Below are positions 15,783 to 23,647 of a stretch of 64,000 bases of DNA, piece by piece. The translations under genes were made by a program, and so were the position numbers. Numbering within the stretch: position 1 is the first letter of the stretch; each line of letters opens with the position of its first letter. Location of the stretch: NCBI RefSeq assembly GCF_000418325.1, contig NC_021658.1, positions 2,418,001-2,482,000 on the forward strand, written 5' to 3'. The notes under the pieces were generated by a model. The model was given only the letters and a program-made list of their open reading frames with translations, made no database searches and was not told the origin of the DNA. The stretch comes from Sorangium cellulosum So0157-2. GTDB taxonomy: Bacteria; Myxococcota_A; Polyangia; Polyangiales; Polyangiaceae.

Positions 15783-16835
15783 ATGGGGGAAAAAGACAGG
15801 GAAGGAAACGCGCCGGGCTCCGGCATGGAGGGAATTGGCGTCGCTTCGGACTCGCGCGAGTCGGCCGAGCGGAGCGCCAAGGAGCTCGCTACCGCCCTCG
15901 CGTGCGCCGGCAACATCATGGCTCTGTTTGCGGCGCCGCGGGTCCTTGCCCTCGCGTGCTCCGGGGCAAGGCGTCTGCCTGCTCGAGACGAGATCGCGAA
16001 GGCGATCGAGGACTGCGCGAAAGCGCTTGGCGCAGGCGCAGGCGACATGCCCGCCGTCGAGCCTCTCCACACGTTGCAGGCACTCTTGACCTCGTGGGAG
16101 CCTGGAAAGCCTGCTCCGCAAGCGATGGTCGAGGCGGCCCGAGCGTGGCTGCGGTCGGTCGGGCTGCCGGAGCCGGACGAGGGGTGGGATCGATGGGAGG
16201 GCCCCCGCGACGAACCGGAGCCCGCGTGGGCTCCGCCGGCCCCACGCGCCCTCCGCGCCGAGCCGATGACCATCGACGAATGGGCCAAGCTCGATGGGCC
16301 AGGCGAGCTCGTCGGCGGCATGCTCGTGGAGGAGGAAGCCACGACGCCGCTGCACGACGCCGTGGTCGACTGGTTTCTCGATGTACTGCGCGCGTGGGCG
16401 TCCCCACGGGGCGCAGTCGTGTTCGGGCCCGGGCACAAGTTGGTCGTGTCCAAGCTCGGGGGTCGCAAACCGGACATCTGCGTCTATATGGCCGGCGGGC
16501 TGCCCGAGGCCGACGCCAACCTCTCCAGTCCCCCCCCGGCGTTGGTGGTCGAGGTAGTGTCACCGCGGGAGGTTGACGAGTGGACGGATTTCGAAATCAA
16601 AAATCGCGAGTACGCGCGTTACGGTGTGCGGCGGTACTGGCTGGTGGAGCCAGCGCAGCAACGCTTCATCGTGTGCTTGGAGCTGGGCCCGGAGGGACGC
16701 TACACCATGTTTGTGAGCGGCAGGGATCAGGTCAAGATACGGGTGACCGGGCTCGACGGTCTCGCGCTCGACCTCAGCGACCTCTGGGCCAAGGTCGACC
16801 CATTCAGACCCGGCGCACAGGGCGAGAGTTCGTGA
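15783..16835 (+). CDS. Uma2-family (PD-(D/E)XK nuclease-like) domain protein
   Basis: The 350-residue protein has a C-terminal Uma2-type domain from about residue 160. It opens with MTIDEWAKLDGPGELVGGML, then LHDAVVDWFLDVLRAWA, the core GRKPDICVYMAGG (PD motif) and PPALVVEVVSPREVDEW (ExxSP), and KNREYARYGVRRYWLVEP. Uma2 domains have a restriction-endonuclease-like fold and are abundant in cyanobacteria and myxobacteria; their role is unsettled, and some occur in mobile or defence contexts. Residues 1-155 form an extra N-terminal region that I do not recognise. ATG 15783 starts 8 bases after the lipoprotein gene. It lies inside the accessory island. Confidence 0.78.
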   Translation: MGEKDREGNAPGSGMEGIGVASDSRESAERSAKELATALACAGNIMALFAAPRVLALACSGARRLPARDEIAKAIEDCAKALGAGAGDMPAVEPLHTLQALLTSWEPGKPAPQAMVEAARAWLRSVGLPEPDEGWDRWEGPRDEPEPAWAPPAPRALRAEPMTIDEWAKLDGPGELVGGMLVEEEATTPLHDAVVDWFLDVLRAWASPRGAVVFGPGHKLVVSKLGGRKPDICVYMAGGLPEADANLSSPPPALVVEVVSPREVDEWTDFEIKNREYARYGVRRYWLVEPAQQRFIVCLELGPEGRYTMFVSGRDQVKIRVTGLDGLALDLSDLWAKVDPFRPGAQGESS

Positions 16836-16975
16836 ATGAACCGCGAGAACGTGCCGAGAACGAATCAATTGCTCGTAGAACGCCCCAAGGATCCCGAGTT
16901 CGTCACGACCTGCTCGGCGTCGAGGATCTGGAGTGCGGAGCAGCGTAGAGCGGTTCTAAGGCAGGACGGCTGCCC

Positions 16976-17331
16976 GCCGTTCCTCGACGCGCGCACGTGC
17001 GCAGGCCAAGCGGATCGAGGCGGCGACCGACGCGCTGGCGAAGGCGATGGGTCGCGGCGCGGTGGAGGGCCCGCAGGGCGCGCGGTCGCGACGCCTGCGC
17101 GAGGCCATGGGGGTCTGTGTGACCGCCTTCAACAGCATCCACGACGAGATGGCCTGGCTCCTCGAGCACCTGCCCGCGGGGAAGAAGCGCGAGCAGGTCG
17201 AAGCGCTGCACAGGCCGTTCCTTGCGCTGCTCAAGCGGTATCCCCCGCCGGCGTCGGCGGCCGGTGCCGCGACCGAGCCGGAAGAGGGGGGAGCCGAGGC
17301 CGAGGAGGCCTCGGGCGACGAGCCAGCGTGA
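16976..17331 (+). pseudogene. Chimeric relic: GH113 fragment joined to the 3' half of the unknown gene
   Basis: Bases 16976-17006 match 13253-13283 inside the GH113-like gene (28 of 31 identical). At 17007 the sequence switches to a near-identical copy of 14067-14391, the 3' part of the gene at 13585. The copy encodes MGRGAVEGPQGARSRRLREA to the same EEASGDEPA end and stop, but it has no N-terminal half or start. Similarity continues into the minisatellite and beyond to about 17567. It is therefore a deleted duplicate of the GH113 to unknown-gene segment. Confidence 0.8.
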
Positions 17332-17380
17332 GGCGCCGCGCTTCCTTGCAGCAGCGGAGAGCAGGTCGCCGGTAGGCTCT

Positions 17381-17486
17381 CAGGTGCTGCGAGCGGGTCG
17401 CGACCGGGCTCGCAGGTGCTGCGAGCGGGTCGCGACCGGGGTTGCAGCACCTGAGAGCGGGTCGCGACCGGGGTTGCAGCACCTGG
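17381..17486. repeat. 32-bp minisatellite, 3.3 units
   Basis: Units start at 17381, 17413, 17445 and 17477 (partial). The body GAGCGGGTCGCGACCGGG is almost constant, and the head is CAGGTGCTG in the first two units and CAGCACCTG (its reverse complement) in the next two. It is homologous to the array at 14441 but has one extra unit, showing recent expansion or loss. Confidence 0.8.
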
Positions 17487-17529
17487 CGCAGCTCGCGGCA
17501 CCCGATGATCCACTGAACTTGTCAAGTGC

Positions 17530-17760
17530 AAAGGGTGGGCACCGAGCACGACAAGGCTCGGCTCCGGGGCCGTCGGCAGGAAATCGACGGCGAGCGCCTC
17601 GCCCACGTACCGGTGCGTCGTGATCCCGCCGCCCGGATGCTGCTCCGTGACGACCCTGCGTCGCGCGTCGAAGGCGCGGTCCATGGTGCGGCCGAGCGGG
17701 GCGGCGACCTTTACCGTGTCCCCGCGCGCGCCGCGAGCGATCCCGGGCGCCGCCCCGACC
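17530..17760 (-). pseudogene. Possible RHS/YD-repeat-like gene relic
   Basis: A minus-strand open stretch reads VAAPLGRTMDRAFDARRRVV, TEQHPGGGITTHRYV, then GEALAVDFLPTA. The Arg-Val-x-Thr-Glu-x-x-Pro-x-Gly-Gly...Tyr pattern resembles RHS/YD repeats of polymorphic toxins or wall-associated proteins. No start is seen and the stretch ends in the duplicated non-coding region, so only a fragment remains. The identification is weak. Confidence 0.3.
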
Positions 17761-17792
17761 GGAGCCTCGATCCGCGCCGGGAGGCCGAGCCG

Positions 17793-17820
17793 TTGTCCGA
17801 TGTGCGGCGCGGCATATACT
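17793..17820 (+). promoter_or_regulatory. Sigma70-like promoter of the SIR2 gene
   Basis: TTGTCC (17793-17798) and TATACT (17815-17820) are separated by 16 bases. They sit 47 bases before the ATG at 17867 in an otherwise GC-rich stretch. Both boxes are close to the consensus, which is rare in this window and suggests constitutive expression of the SIR2/protease unit. Confidence 0.55.
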
Positions 17821-17866
17821 GGAGACCGGCCGGCTGTCGAGCCGCCTGCAATCTAAGGACAACGAC

Positions 17867-19123
17867 ATGGCCCCCAAGCCGCCGCAGCACCTCATTGATG
17901 CCTTGAAGAAGGACGAGCTCGGGCTCTTCATCGGCTCGGGCCTCAGCCTCGGCGCGGTGAATGGGAGATTCCCGACCTGGAGACAGCTGCCGGAGCGCCT
18001 GATCGACGTGTGCGCGAAGATGCAGAATAAGAGTCCCCGGTGGTGCGCGCTCAAGCGCGGAATCTTCAAGGAGCCGATGTCGCTCGAGGAGATGCTCGCC
18101 GAGTTCGACCCGCTGCGAACCGCGCTGGACCGCGGCTACCAGACCGCGCTGAACGAGATCTTCGCTCCGCCGGACGCGCGGCCAGGACCTGCGCACCAGG
18201 CCGTGGCGAAGCTCGCGGTTCCGGCCGTGCTCACGACCAACTACGACCAGCTCTTGGAGATGGCCGAGCCGTTCCCCGTGAGGCAGCCCTTTACGTGGAA
18301 GCTTGCCGACAACGCACTCCTTGCGCTGCAGAGCACTCCCAAGCGTAAGGTGCTCCTGAAGGTCCACGGCTCGGTCGAGGACTGCAGGACCATCGTCATG
18401 TCCCGTGTCGAGTACGACGCCGCCCGGTCGCACCAGCCGTATCAAGAAGTGCTGCGTTACCTGTTCCAGGGCAACACGTTCCTGTTCGTCGGCTACGGGA
18501 TGACGGATCCCCTCGATCTCGACCTGGTCTTGAAGAAGAACGCCAGCGCCTTCGGCGTGGCGTCGCGGCAGCACTTCGCGCTGCTGCCAAAGCCATCGAA
18601 CGAGGACACTCGTCGGTTCCGCAACGACTACAATGTGGAAGTCATCCCGTACTCTGGCCACCAGGAGGTAACGGAATTCCTCGTCGACCTCGCACGCCAT
18701 CGGCCGCATGGCGTCGTCACGCCCCACGTGCCACCCGGCCCGAACGCCTCGCAGACGCGCTGGAGCGAGATGTTGGGGGAGTTTCGCATCTCGGTGCTCA
18801 AGGAGGTCAAGGGGTTGCTGCCGTGGGCTCGTTTCGACGCGGGCGACCTGGCGCCCGCCCACGAGGTGAAGATCGGCGATCCTGCGACCCTCTCGATCCG
18901 CGCGCCAGAGGAGGCAGCGATCGCCGTTCGGCGGCGGGTCCCTGGAGAGCGTACTGCTGTTCCGGTGCCGCATGGCGCCGCGCGGCGGACGGGTTCCAAC
19001 CTGGCGCTGGAGTTCCAGATGCCCGGGCCCCCCGGCGAGCACGTCTTCGAACTGTGGGCGATCGTCGATGGCTGGGAGTGGCACGTCGTCGATCGGACGA
19101 CGTGCACCGCTGAAAGCAGGTGA
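17867..19123 (+). CDS. SIR2-domain protein (putative NADase of a defence-like unit)
   Basis: The 418-residue protein has a SIR2_2-type NAD-binding domain in residues 1 to about 250. The motifs are FIGSGLSLG (21-29), TTNYD (123-127) with Asn125, KVHGS (165-169) with His167, and FLFVGYGMTDP (205-215). The Asn/His pair and GxG motif match catalytic SIR2 domains of anti-phage NADases such as ThsA and DSR proteins, so NAD hydrolysis is plausible. No zinc-binding Cys quartet of classical deacetylases is present. Residues about 270-418 form an unknown C-terminal domain with beta-rich predicted ends (HEVKIGDPATLSIRAP, HVFELWAIVDGWEWHVVD), perhaps a sensor. The next gene starts 6 bases after the stop. 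The GC content is lower than in the neighbours. Confidence 0.85.
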   Translation: MAPKPPQHLIDALKKDELGLFIGSGLSLGAVNGRFPTWRQLPERLIDVCAKMQNKSPRWCALKRGIFKEPMSLEEMLAEFDPLRTALDRGYQTALNEIFAPPDARPGPAHQAVAKLAVPAVLTTNYDQLLEMAEPFPVRQPFTWKLADNALLALQSTPKRKVLLKVHGSVEDCRTIVMSRVEYDAARSHQPYQEVLRYLFQGNTFLFVGYGMTDPLDLDLVLKKNASAFGVASRQHFALLPKPSNEDTRRFRNDYNVEVIPYSGHQEVTEFLVDLARHRPHGVVTPHVPPGPNASQTRWSEMLGEFRISVLKEVKGLLPWARFDAGDLAPAHEVKIGDPATLSIRAPEEAAIAVRRRVPGERTAVPVPHGAARRTGSNLALEFQMPGPPGEHVFELWAIVDGWEWHVVDRTTCTAESR

Positions 19124-19129
19124 TGTTCC

Positions 19130-21616
19130 ATGACGACGCCGCCGCCGACCGCAGAACGTTCGGAGATCCACAAGCCATGGCTGGACCCCCTCCGGTGGAC
19201 CGGCCTGGTAAGCGCCTACGCGCTCCTCTTGTTGGTATTCACCCTCCGTATCTATACCGACCTCGTGACCGACGTGTTCGCGCCGTGGTTCCCGGAGGTT
19301 CGTCCAGGCGACCCATCCTCGCGGGGCATCGCGATCGGCGCCTGGTTGCTGATCCCCTTCGTGGCGGGCCAGATCGTGACGCTCGGCTGGCTCCTCTCTT
19401 GTGTTCGTTGGCGCGCCCCGAAGGACGCGGAGCACCAGGACAGCAAGGAAGCCAGAGAGATCGTCGACAAGACGATGAAGCAGGACCTGAGCGCCGCCGG
19501 CGTCTGGCGGCGGCCGATTGTCCTCTGGGGTCGAGTCACGCACCCGCACCTGGTCAGCGTCTTCGGAAAGGCTGTTCTGCTACTCCCGGCCGGGGGTACA
19601 TGGTTCTTTCACCAGTATGCCCCGACCCGGAACTATCGAGCCGCCCCGCGCGACGCCTTCCGCGCCGTGCTCCAGCATGAACTCGGCCATCTCAAGATGT
19701 GGGACGATCTGCTGTTCGGCCAGTGGTACGTTTATTTCTTCGCCTCGGCGCTGGCATGGCTTGCCGGCGTCCTCTTGCTGGCACTCGGACGAGTGGAGCT
19801 GACGGTCCTCTTGCGTCACACCGTGCTTCTCAGCGGGCTCGCCGCCCTCGGTGCGTACGTCATGCGGCGCAGAGAAGCATACTGTGATTCCTTCGCGGTT
19901 GCGCTCTCGGGGTCGGAGGAGCCGATCCGCACGGCGTTGGACAGCCTCAACACGAGCCGCGGCGTCCATGGGAGTCCGAGGCGGTGGCCGCTGCTCGACC
20001 GCCTGCGGGCGCACTCCAATCCAGCACGTCGGCTGAGCTTGCTGGAAGGCCGCGGGCGGCCGTTCGTCGCAGTGTCGAGGTGGGATTTCGCGCTCATCGC
20101 GTTCTACTTCGTCTTCATTCCAAGCACCCCGTTCGCCTCTCTGGGCGTCGAGGAAGCGGGCCGTTTGGGAGAGGCCTTCGGACTCGGGATCGATGTCGTC
20201 GTCAAGATGGCGGTTGACGTGCTCGTGGTCCTCGTGATCGCGGGCGCGACCTTGGCGCGTGAAGGTAGAGCCCCTGTCTTTCGCGAGCTCGCAGCGGCGA
20301 CACTCATCGCGATTGCGATCCGCTGGCTCGTGGGTCTTTTCGGCAGCGTGGGCATTAGTATCGCACTCGTCGGGCACAGCCTGGTCCGCGCCCTCACGAG
20401 TGGACTATTCGTGTCTGTGTTCATGGCGATGGTGTTCTTGGTGAGCCGGTTGTGCCGCCGGTTCCTCCTGGAACGCCGAGAGCCCGTCCACCAGAGGCTG
20501 CGCTGGACAGCCGCGCTGATCGCTGCCTTCTTCCCGATCTTCGGCGCGGTGCTGGGGCTCCTCATGTCGATGAAGTTTGCCGAGAACTTGACGTCCGCGA
20601 TTCCGATCGCCTGTCAACCGGACCCAGATAGTCCTGCAGGTGTCTCGGGAAGTGACTTTGGTCTCCTGGTCCTGTTCGTCATTGTCCTTGGTGGCGCTGG
20701 CTTCACCGTCGCGCTGCTTCTCGGGGCGCTCGGAGGCCCGAAGCCGGTACCCATCAAGTGCCCGAGCTGCGGGCACAGCATTCCTGTGCCTGCCCCGTTT
20801 GCCTGCCCTGCGTGCCATTATCTCCTGCGAAGCGACGTCGGCTTCGTGCCAGGCGACACACCGAAGCCGCGCGGGCCCGATCGCAGCCGCCGCGCCATGC
20901 TGGTCCTGGCGGCGGCTGCGCTGTTCGTTCTCGTGATGAAGATGCTGGATCCGTCTTCCTCATCCTTCGAGAGTATACGGGCCTCGGCTCTGCGATCGCT
21001 TGGTCCAGTTCGGTTGAACGCGATGTGCTTCGACGTGAGCAATGCTGCTCCGAGAACTCGCAACATGGATGGGCGCGTCGAGGTGACGGAGTCGTGGCGC
21101 TGGCTGGAAGAAAGCAAGCAGAATTCGCTCGGGGACGCGCGCGTCTCCGTGCTCTTTCAACCCAGGGACCCGACGTGGCTCCGGCAGGCTTCCGCCTGTG
21201 ATTTCGTCGATCACGTCTTCAAGGACGATCATCTCGTTCGACCACTTCCGAATAACACCACGGTCTATATCGACCAAGCGGCGGAATGTGTGTTCTACGA
21301 TATCACCGGGAAACGCTGGGCGTACCACGCACGCATCCACACGCTCCGTTGCGATCGGCAGGCGATGACGGTGGTCCGCCTTCCCTATACCGAGAGCGAC
21401 GAGACCGAGAGCGACGAGCGACCGAAGCTCGTGGCGCATGGGGTCGCTCGCTCTGCGAGCTTAGATCCTGCTCTCTTCGATGACGACGGGCAATGCGCCG
21501 CCCTGATCTCGAGCGTCGCTCCCGGGAGCCTCTGGGCGCTCCTCGGCCTGACGGCGCTGGCCAGCGCGCTCGCCCTCGCCTTTTGGCTCAGATGGCGGCG
21601 CCATCGGCCAACGTGA
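19130..21616 (+). CDS. Polytopic membrane M48/M56-like zinc metalloprotease with zinc ribbon
   Basis: The 828-residue protein has two N-terminal membrane segments (about 24-42 and 66-90). A metalloprotease core follows, with HELGH at 183-187, a third-ligand candidate Glu249 in RREAYCDSFAVAL, and the M48-type HSNPARRLSLLEG motif. Further membrane segments lie at about 198-245, 320-440, 460-480 and 508-535. A treble of Cys pairs gives a zinc ribbon (C544, C547, C559, C562). Then come a membrane segment (588-606), a soluble region of about 195 residues and a C-terminal membrane segment (801-822). It would cleave membrane or membrane-adjacent proteins. It sits 6 bases behind the SIR2 gene, so joint function is likely (inference). 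No known system combining these two parts is familiar to me. Confidence 0.82.
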   Translation: MTTPPPTAERSEIHKPWLDPLRWTGLVSAYALLLLVFTLRIYTDLVTDVFAPWFPEVRPGDPSSRGIAIGAWLLIPFVAGQIVTLGWLLSCVRWRAPKDAEHQDSKEAREIVDKTMKQDLSAAGVWRRPIVLWGRVTHPHLVSVFGKAVLLLPAGGTWFFHQYAPTRNYRAAPRDAFRAVLQHELGHLKMWDDLLFGQWYVYFFASALAWLAGVLLLALGRVELTVLLRHTVLLSGLAALGAYVMRRREAYCDSFAVALSGSEEPIRTALDSLNTSRGVHGSPRRWPLLDRLRAHSNPARRLSLLEGRGRPFVAVSRWDFALIAFYFVFIPSTPFASLGVEEAGRLGEAFGLGIDVVVKMAVDVLVVLVIAGATLAREGRAPVFRELAAATLIAIAIRWLVGLFGSVGISIALVGHSLVRALTSGLFVSVFMAMVFLVSRLCRRFLLERREPVHQRLRWTAALIAAFFPIFGAVLGLLMSMKFAENLTSAIPIACQPDPDSPAGVSGSDFGLLVLFVIVLGGAGFTVALLLGALGGPKPVPIKCPSCGHSIPVPAPFACPACHYLLRSDVGFVPGDTPKPRGPDRSRRAMLVLAAAALFVLVMKMLDPSSSSFESIRASALRSLGPVRLNAMCFDVSNAAPRTRNMDGRVEVTESWRWLEESKQNSLGDARVSVLFQPRDPTWLRQASACDFVDHVFKDDHLVRPLPNNTTVYIDQAAECVFYDITGKRWAYHARIHTLRCDRQAMTVVRLPYTESDETESDERPKLVAHGVARSASLDPALFDDDGQCAALISSVAPGSLWALLGLTALASALALAFWLRWRRHRPT

Positions 21617-22036
21617 GGGGGTTGCGGCTCTTTCCGTGACGCCCGCCGGTGCCGCCGTGGCGTTCATCCGCTCGCGCCGCACCGCGGCGCCCGGCGCAAG
21701 ACGCGGATGCGTGCGCCCCGCCCGCGCATGTCCCGCGTCACGCCGATCCCGGTGCTGCGCTCGCGGAGGCGCGTGACCAGCTCGCCGCCGTCCCGGCGCC
21801 CGCGCCGGGCGCCTCGTTCATCTGCCCCATGCTGCCGGTGAGCCCGGCCATGCCGTTCTCGACGATCACGTCGGGCGCGCCCAGCCACCGGAAGCACGGC
21901 CCACCCGTGTCGAGGCTGACCACCTCGTTCAACCAACGTGCCCGGCTCTTCGGCTGGGAGCTCGATCCCGACGAGCCCGGGGGCCGGTTCCCGTAGCCGG
22001 ACGAGCCTTCGGGCCGCTCCCGGCAGGGAGATGCGC
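21617..22036. other. Decayed intergenic region after the protease gene
   Basis: No intact gene is seen. A minus-strand open stretch (about 21800-21935; SLDTGGPCFRWLGAPDVIVE, then NGMAGLTGSMGQM) has a coding look but no start or recognised family, and it ends in frame-shifted sequence. A fragment of the GH113-like gene follows at 21941. Confidence 0.45.
21941..21973 (+). pseudogene. Fragment of the GH113-like gene 3' end
   Basis: Bases 21941-21973 match 13461-13494, the last codons of the GH113-like gene (FGWELDPD), with one base deleted. The surrounding sequence does not continue the match. It is a second relic of that gene, about 5 kb from the first, and marks the right side of the accessory island. 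Confidence 0.7.
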
Positions 22037-23449
22037 TCACGACGGCAGGCGCAGGGTGAACGTCGAGCCCTCGCCGGCGGCGCTCGTCACCTCGATGCGC
22101 CCGCCGTGCGCCTCGGCGATGCGGCGCGCGGCCCACAGGCCGAGGCCGACGCCCGGGGCCACGCAGCGCGACGACGGCGCGCGCCAGTAGCGCTCGAACA
22201 GCCGCCGCTGGTCCTCGGCCGCGATGCCGACGCCCTGGTCGGCGACCGCGATGGTGACCTCGGCGCCCTCGCGCGCGACGGCGACCAGCACGGCGCCGCC
22301 CTCCGGCGAGTACTTGATGGCGTTCGCGACCAGGTTGTTGAGCACCTGCTCGATCCTGACCGGATCGCAGCGCAGCGGGACCGCCTCGTCGGGCAGCGAC
22401 AGCCTGATCTCGTGCGCGGTCGCCGTCGGCCGGTAGAGCTCGACGACCTCGCGGGCGATCTCGCAGGCGTCCCGGATCTCGTGGCGCAGCTCGATCTCGC
22501 CGCCCTCGATCCGCGCGATGTCCATGAGGTCCGTGAGCATGTGATCGCAGCGCGCGGCCTCCTTCCCGATGCGGGCGAGCATCGGCCTGAGCCGCTCCTC
22601 GGGCGGCAGGGGCCGATCCGGCCGGAGGCGGTCGACGGTGAGCTTCAGCGCGGCGAGCGGGTTGCGCAGATCGTGCGCCACGCTCGCGAGGAGCCCGAGC
22701 TGCCTCCGGCGCTGCTCGGCCAGCGCCTCGGCCATCTCGTTGAACGCGACGGCGATCTCGCGCAGCTCGTCGAGCCCGCCCTGCGGCGCGCGGGCGTCGA
22801 GCGCGCCGGCCCCGTAGCGGTCGATCGCGGCGCGGATCGCGAGCAGCGGGCGATAGACTCGCCCGCTCATCTGCCACAGCGCGAGCAGGACCCCGGTGAG
22901 CAGCATCGCGGCGGCCCCGAGGCTCACGGTCACCGAGAGCCGGTTCACCGCGTCGACGCGCCCCCGGGCGATCCGCGCCTCCTCGAGCTTCGCGGCGAGC
23001 AGCCGCTCGAGCGCGACGAAGGCGCGATCGACCTCCTCGGGGAGCCCGCGCTCCGCGGGGGCGGCTGGCGGCGCCGCCCCGTCCGCCAGCGCGCGCGCGG
23101 CGAGGTAGCGCTCGAGCGCCCGCTCGGTCGCCTTGACGACGTCCGCGTTGTCCACGGTGACGGGGTTGTCGCGGAGGTCGTCGATCCACCGCTGCACCTC
23201 GCGCCCGGCGGCGTCGCGCGCGCGCGCGTGCTCGGGGAGCTGGGTCAGCGCGACCCGGGCGCTCTCGCGCTCGTACGAGAGGAGGTGGACCTCCAGCTCC
23301 ATGGTGGATCGCACCTCTCGGACCAGGTCGAAGAGGCACGCGACCTCGCGGTCCATGTACGCGGTGCTGAGCGTGAGCCCGCTCGCCGTCAGCAGCGCGA
23401 GGGCGGCGAGCCATGCGGTGCTCGCGGCCGCGAGCGTCTTCAGCTTCAT
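22037..23449 (-). CDS. Membrane sensor histidine kinase
   Basis: The 470-residue protein has a membrane segment at about 8-28 and an extracytoplasmic helical domain to about 170. A second membrane segment (171-193) is followed by a HAMP linker (RPLLAIRAAIDRYGAGALDA) and the dimerisation helix with H-box SVAHDLRNPLAALK (phospho-acceptor His259). The ATPase domain has the N box EQVLNNLVANAIKYS, G1 DQGVGI, F box LFERYWR and G2 GVGLGLWAARRI. It acts as an autophosphorylating sensor. No response regulator lies beside it, so it is an orphan and its partner is unknown. The signal is unknown too. Confidence 0.9.
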   Translation of the reverse strand: MKLKTLAAASTAWLAALALLTASGLTLSTAYMDREVACLFDLVREVRSTMELEVHLLSYERESARVALTQLPEHARARDAAGREVQRWIDDLRDNPVTVDNADVVKATERALERYLAARALADGAAPPAAPAERGLPEEVDRAFVALERLLAAKLEEARIARGRVDAVNRLSVTVSLGAAAMLLTGVLLALWQMSGRVYRPLLAIRAAIDRYGAGALDARAPQGGLDELREIAVAFNEMAEALAEQRRRQLGLLASVAHDLRNPLAALKLTVDRLRPDRPLPPEERLRPMLARIGKEAARCDHMLTDLMDIARIEGGEIELRHEIRDACEIAREVVELYRPTATAHEIRLSLPDEAVPLRCDPVRIEQVLNNLVANAIKYSPEGGAVLVAVAREGAEVTIAVADQGVGIAAEDQRRLFERYWRAPSSRCVAPGVGLGLWAARRIAEAHGGRIEVTSAAGEGSTFTLRLPS

Positions 23450-23647
23450 CGTGGTCCCCCCGATCCGGCCCTGGGCGCGCCGAGAACGGGCGCAGCGTAG
23501 CGCCTCGGGCGCCCCCAGACCGTCCGTTGGGCGCCGCGCCGCCCCCGATGCCGCTCGTCGAGGCTGCGAGGCCAGGGCTCGCCAGGATCGATGCCGGCGA
23601 CCGGCGAAACCGGCGCGCCCGCGCCCTCGCCGCCGGCGCTTCCCGGG

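Noticed and set aside
16836..17375. Open frame of 179 residues after the Uma2 gene
   Set aside because: It crosses the GH113/unknown-gene relic in the wrong frame and has no protein-like features.
17867..19123. SIR2 protein as a classical protein deacetylase
   Set aside because: The zinc-binding Cys quartet is absent and the motifs fit the SIR2_2 NADase-like group better.
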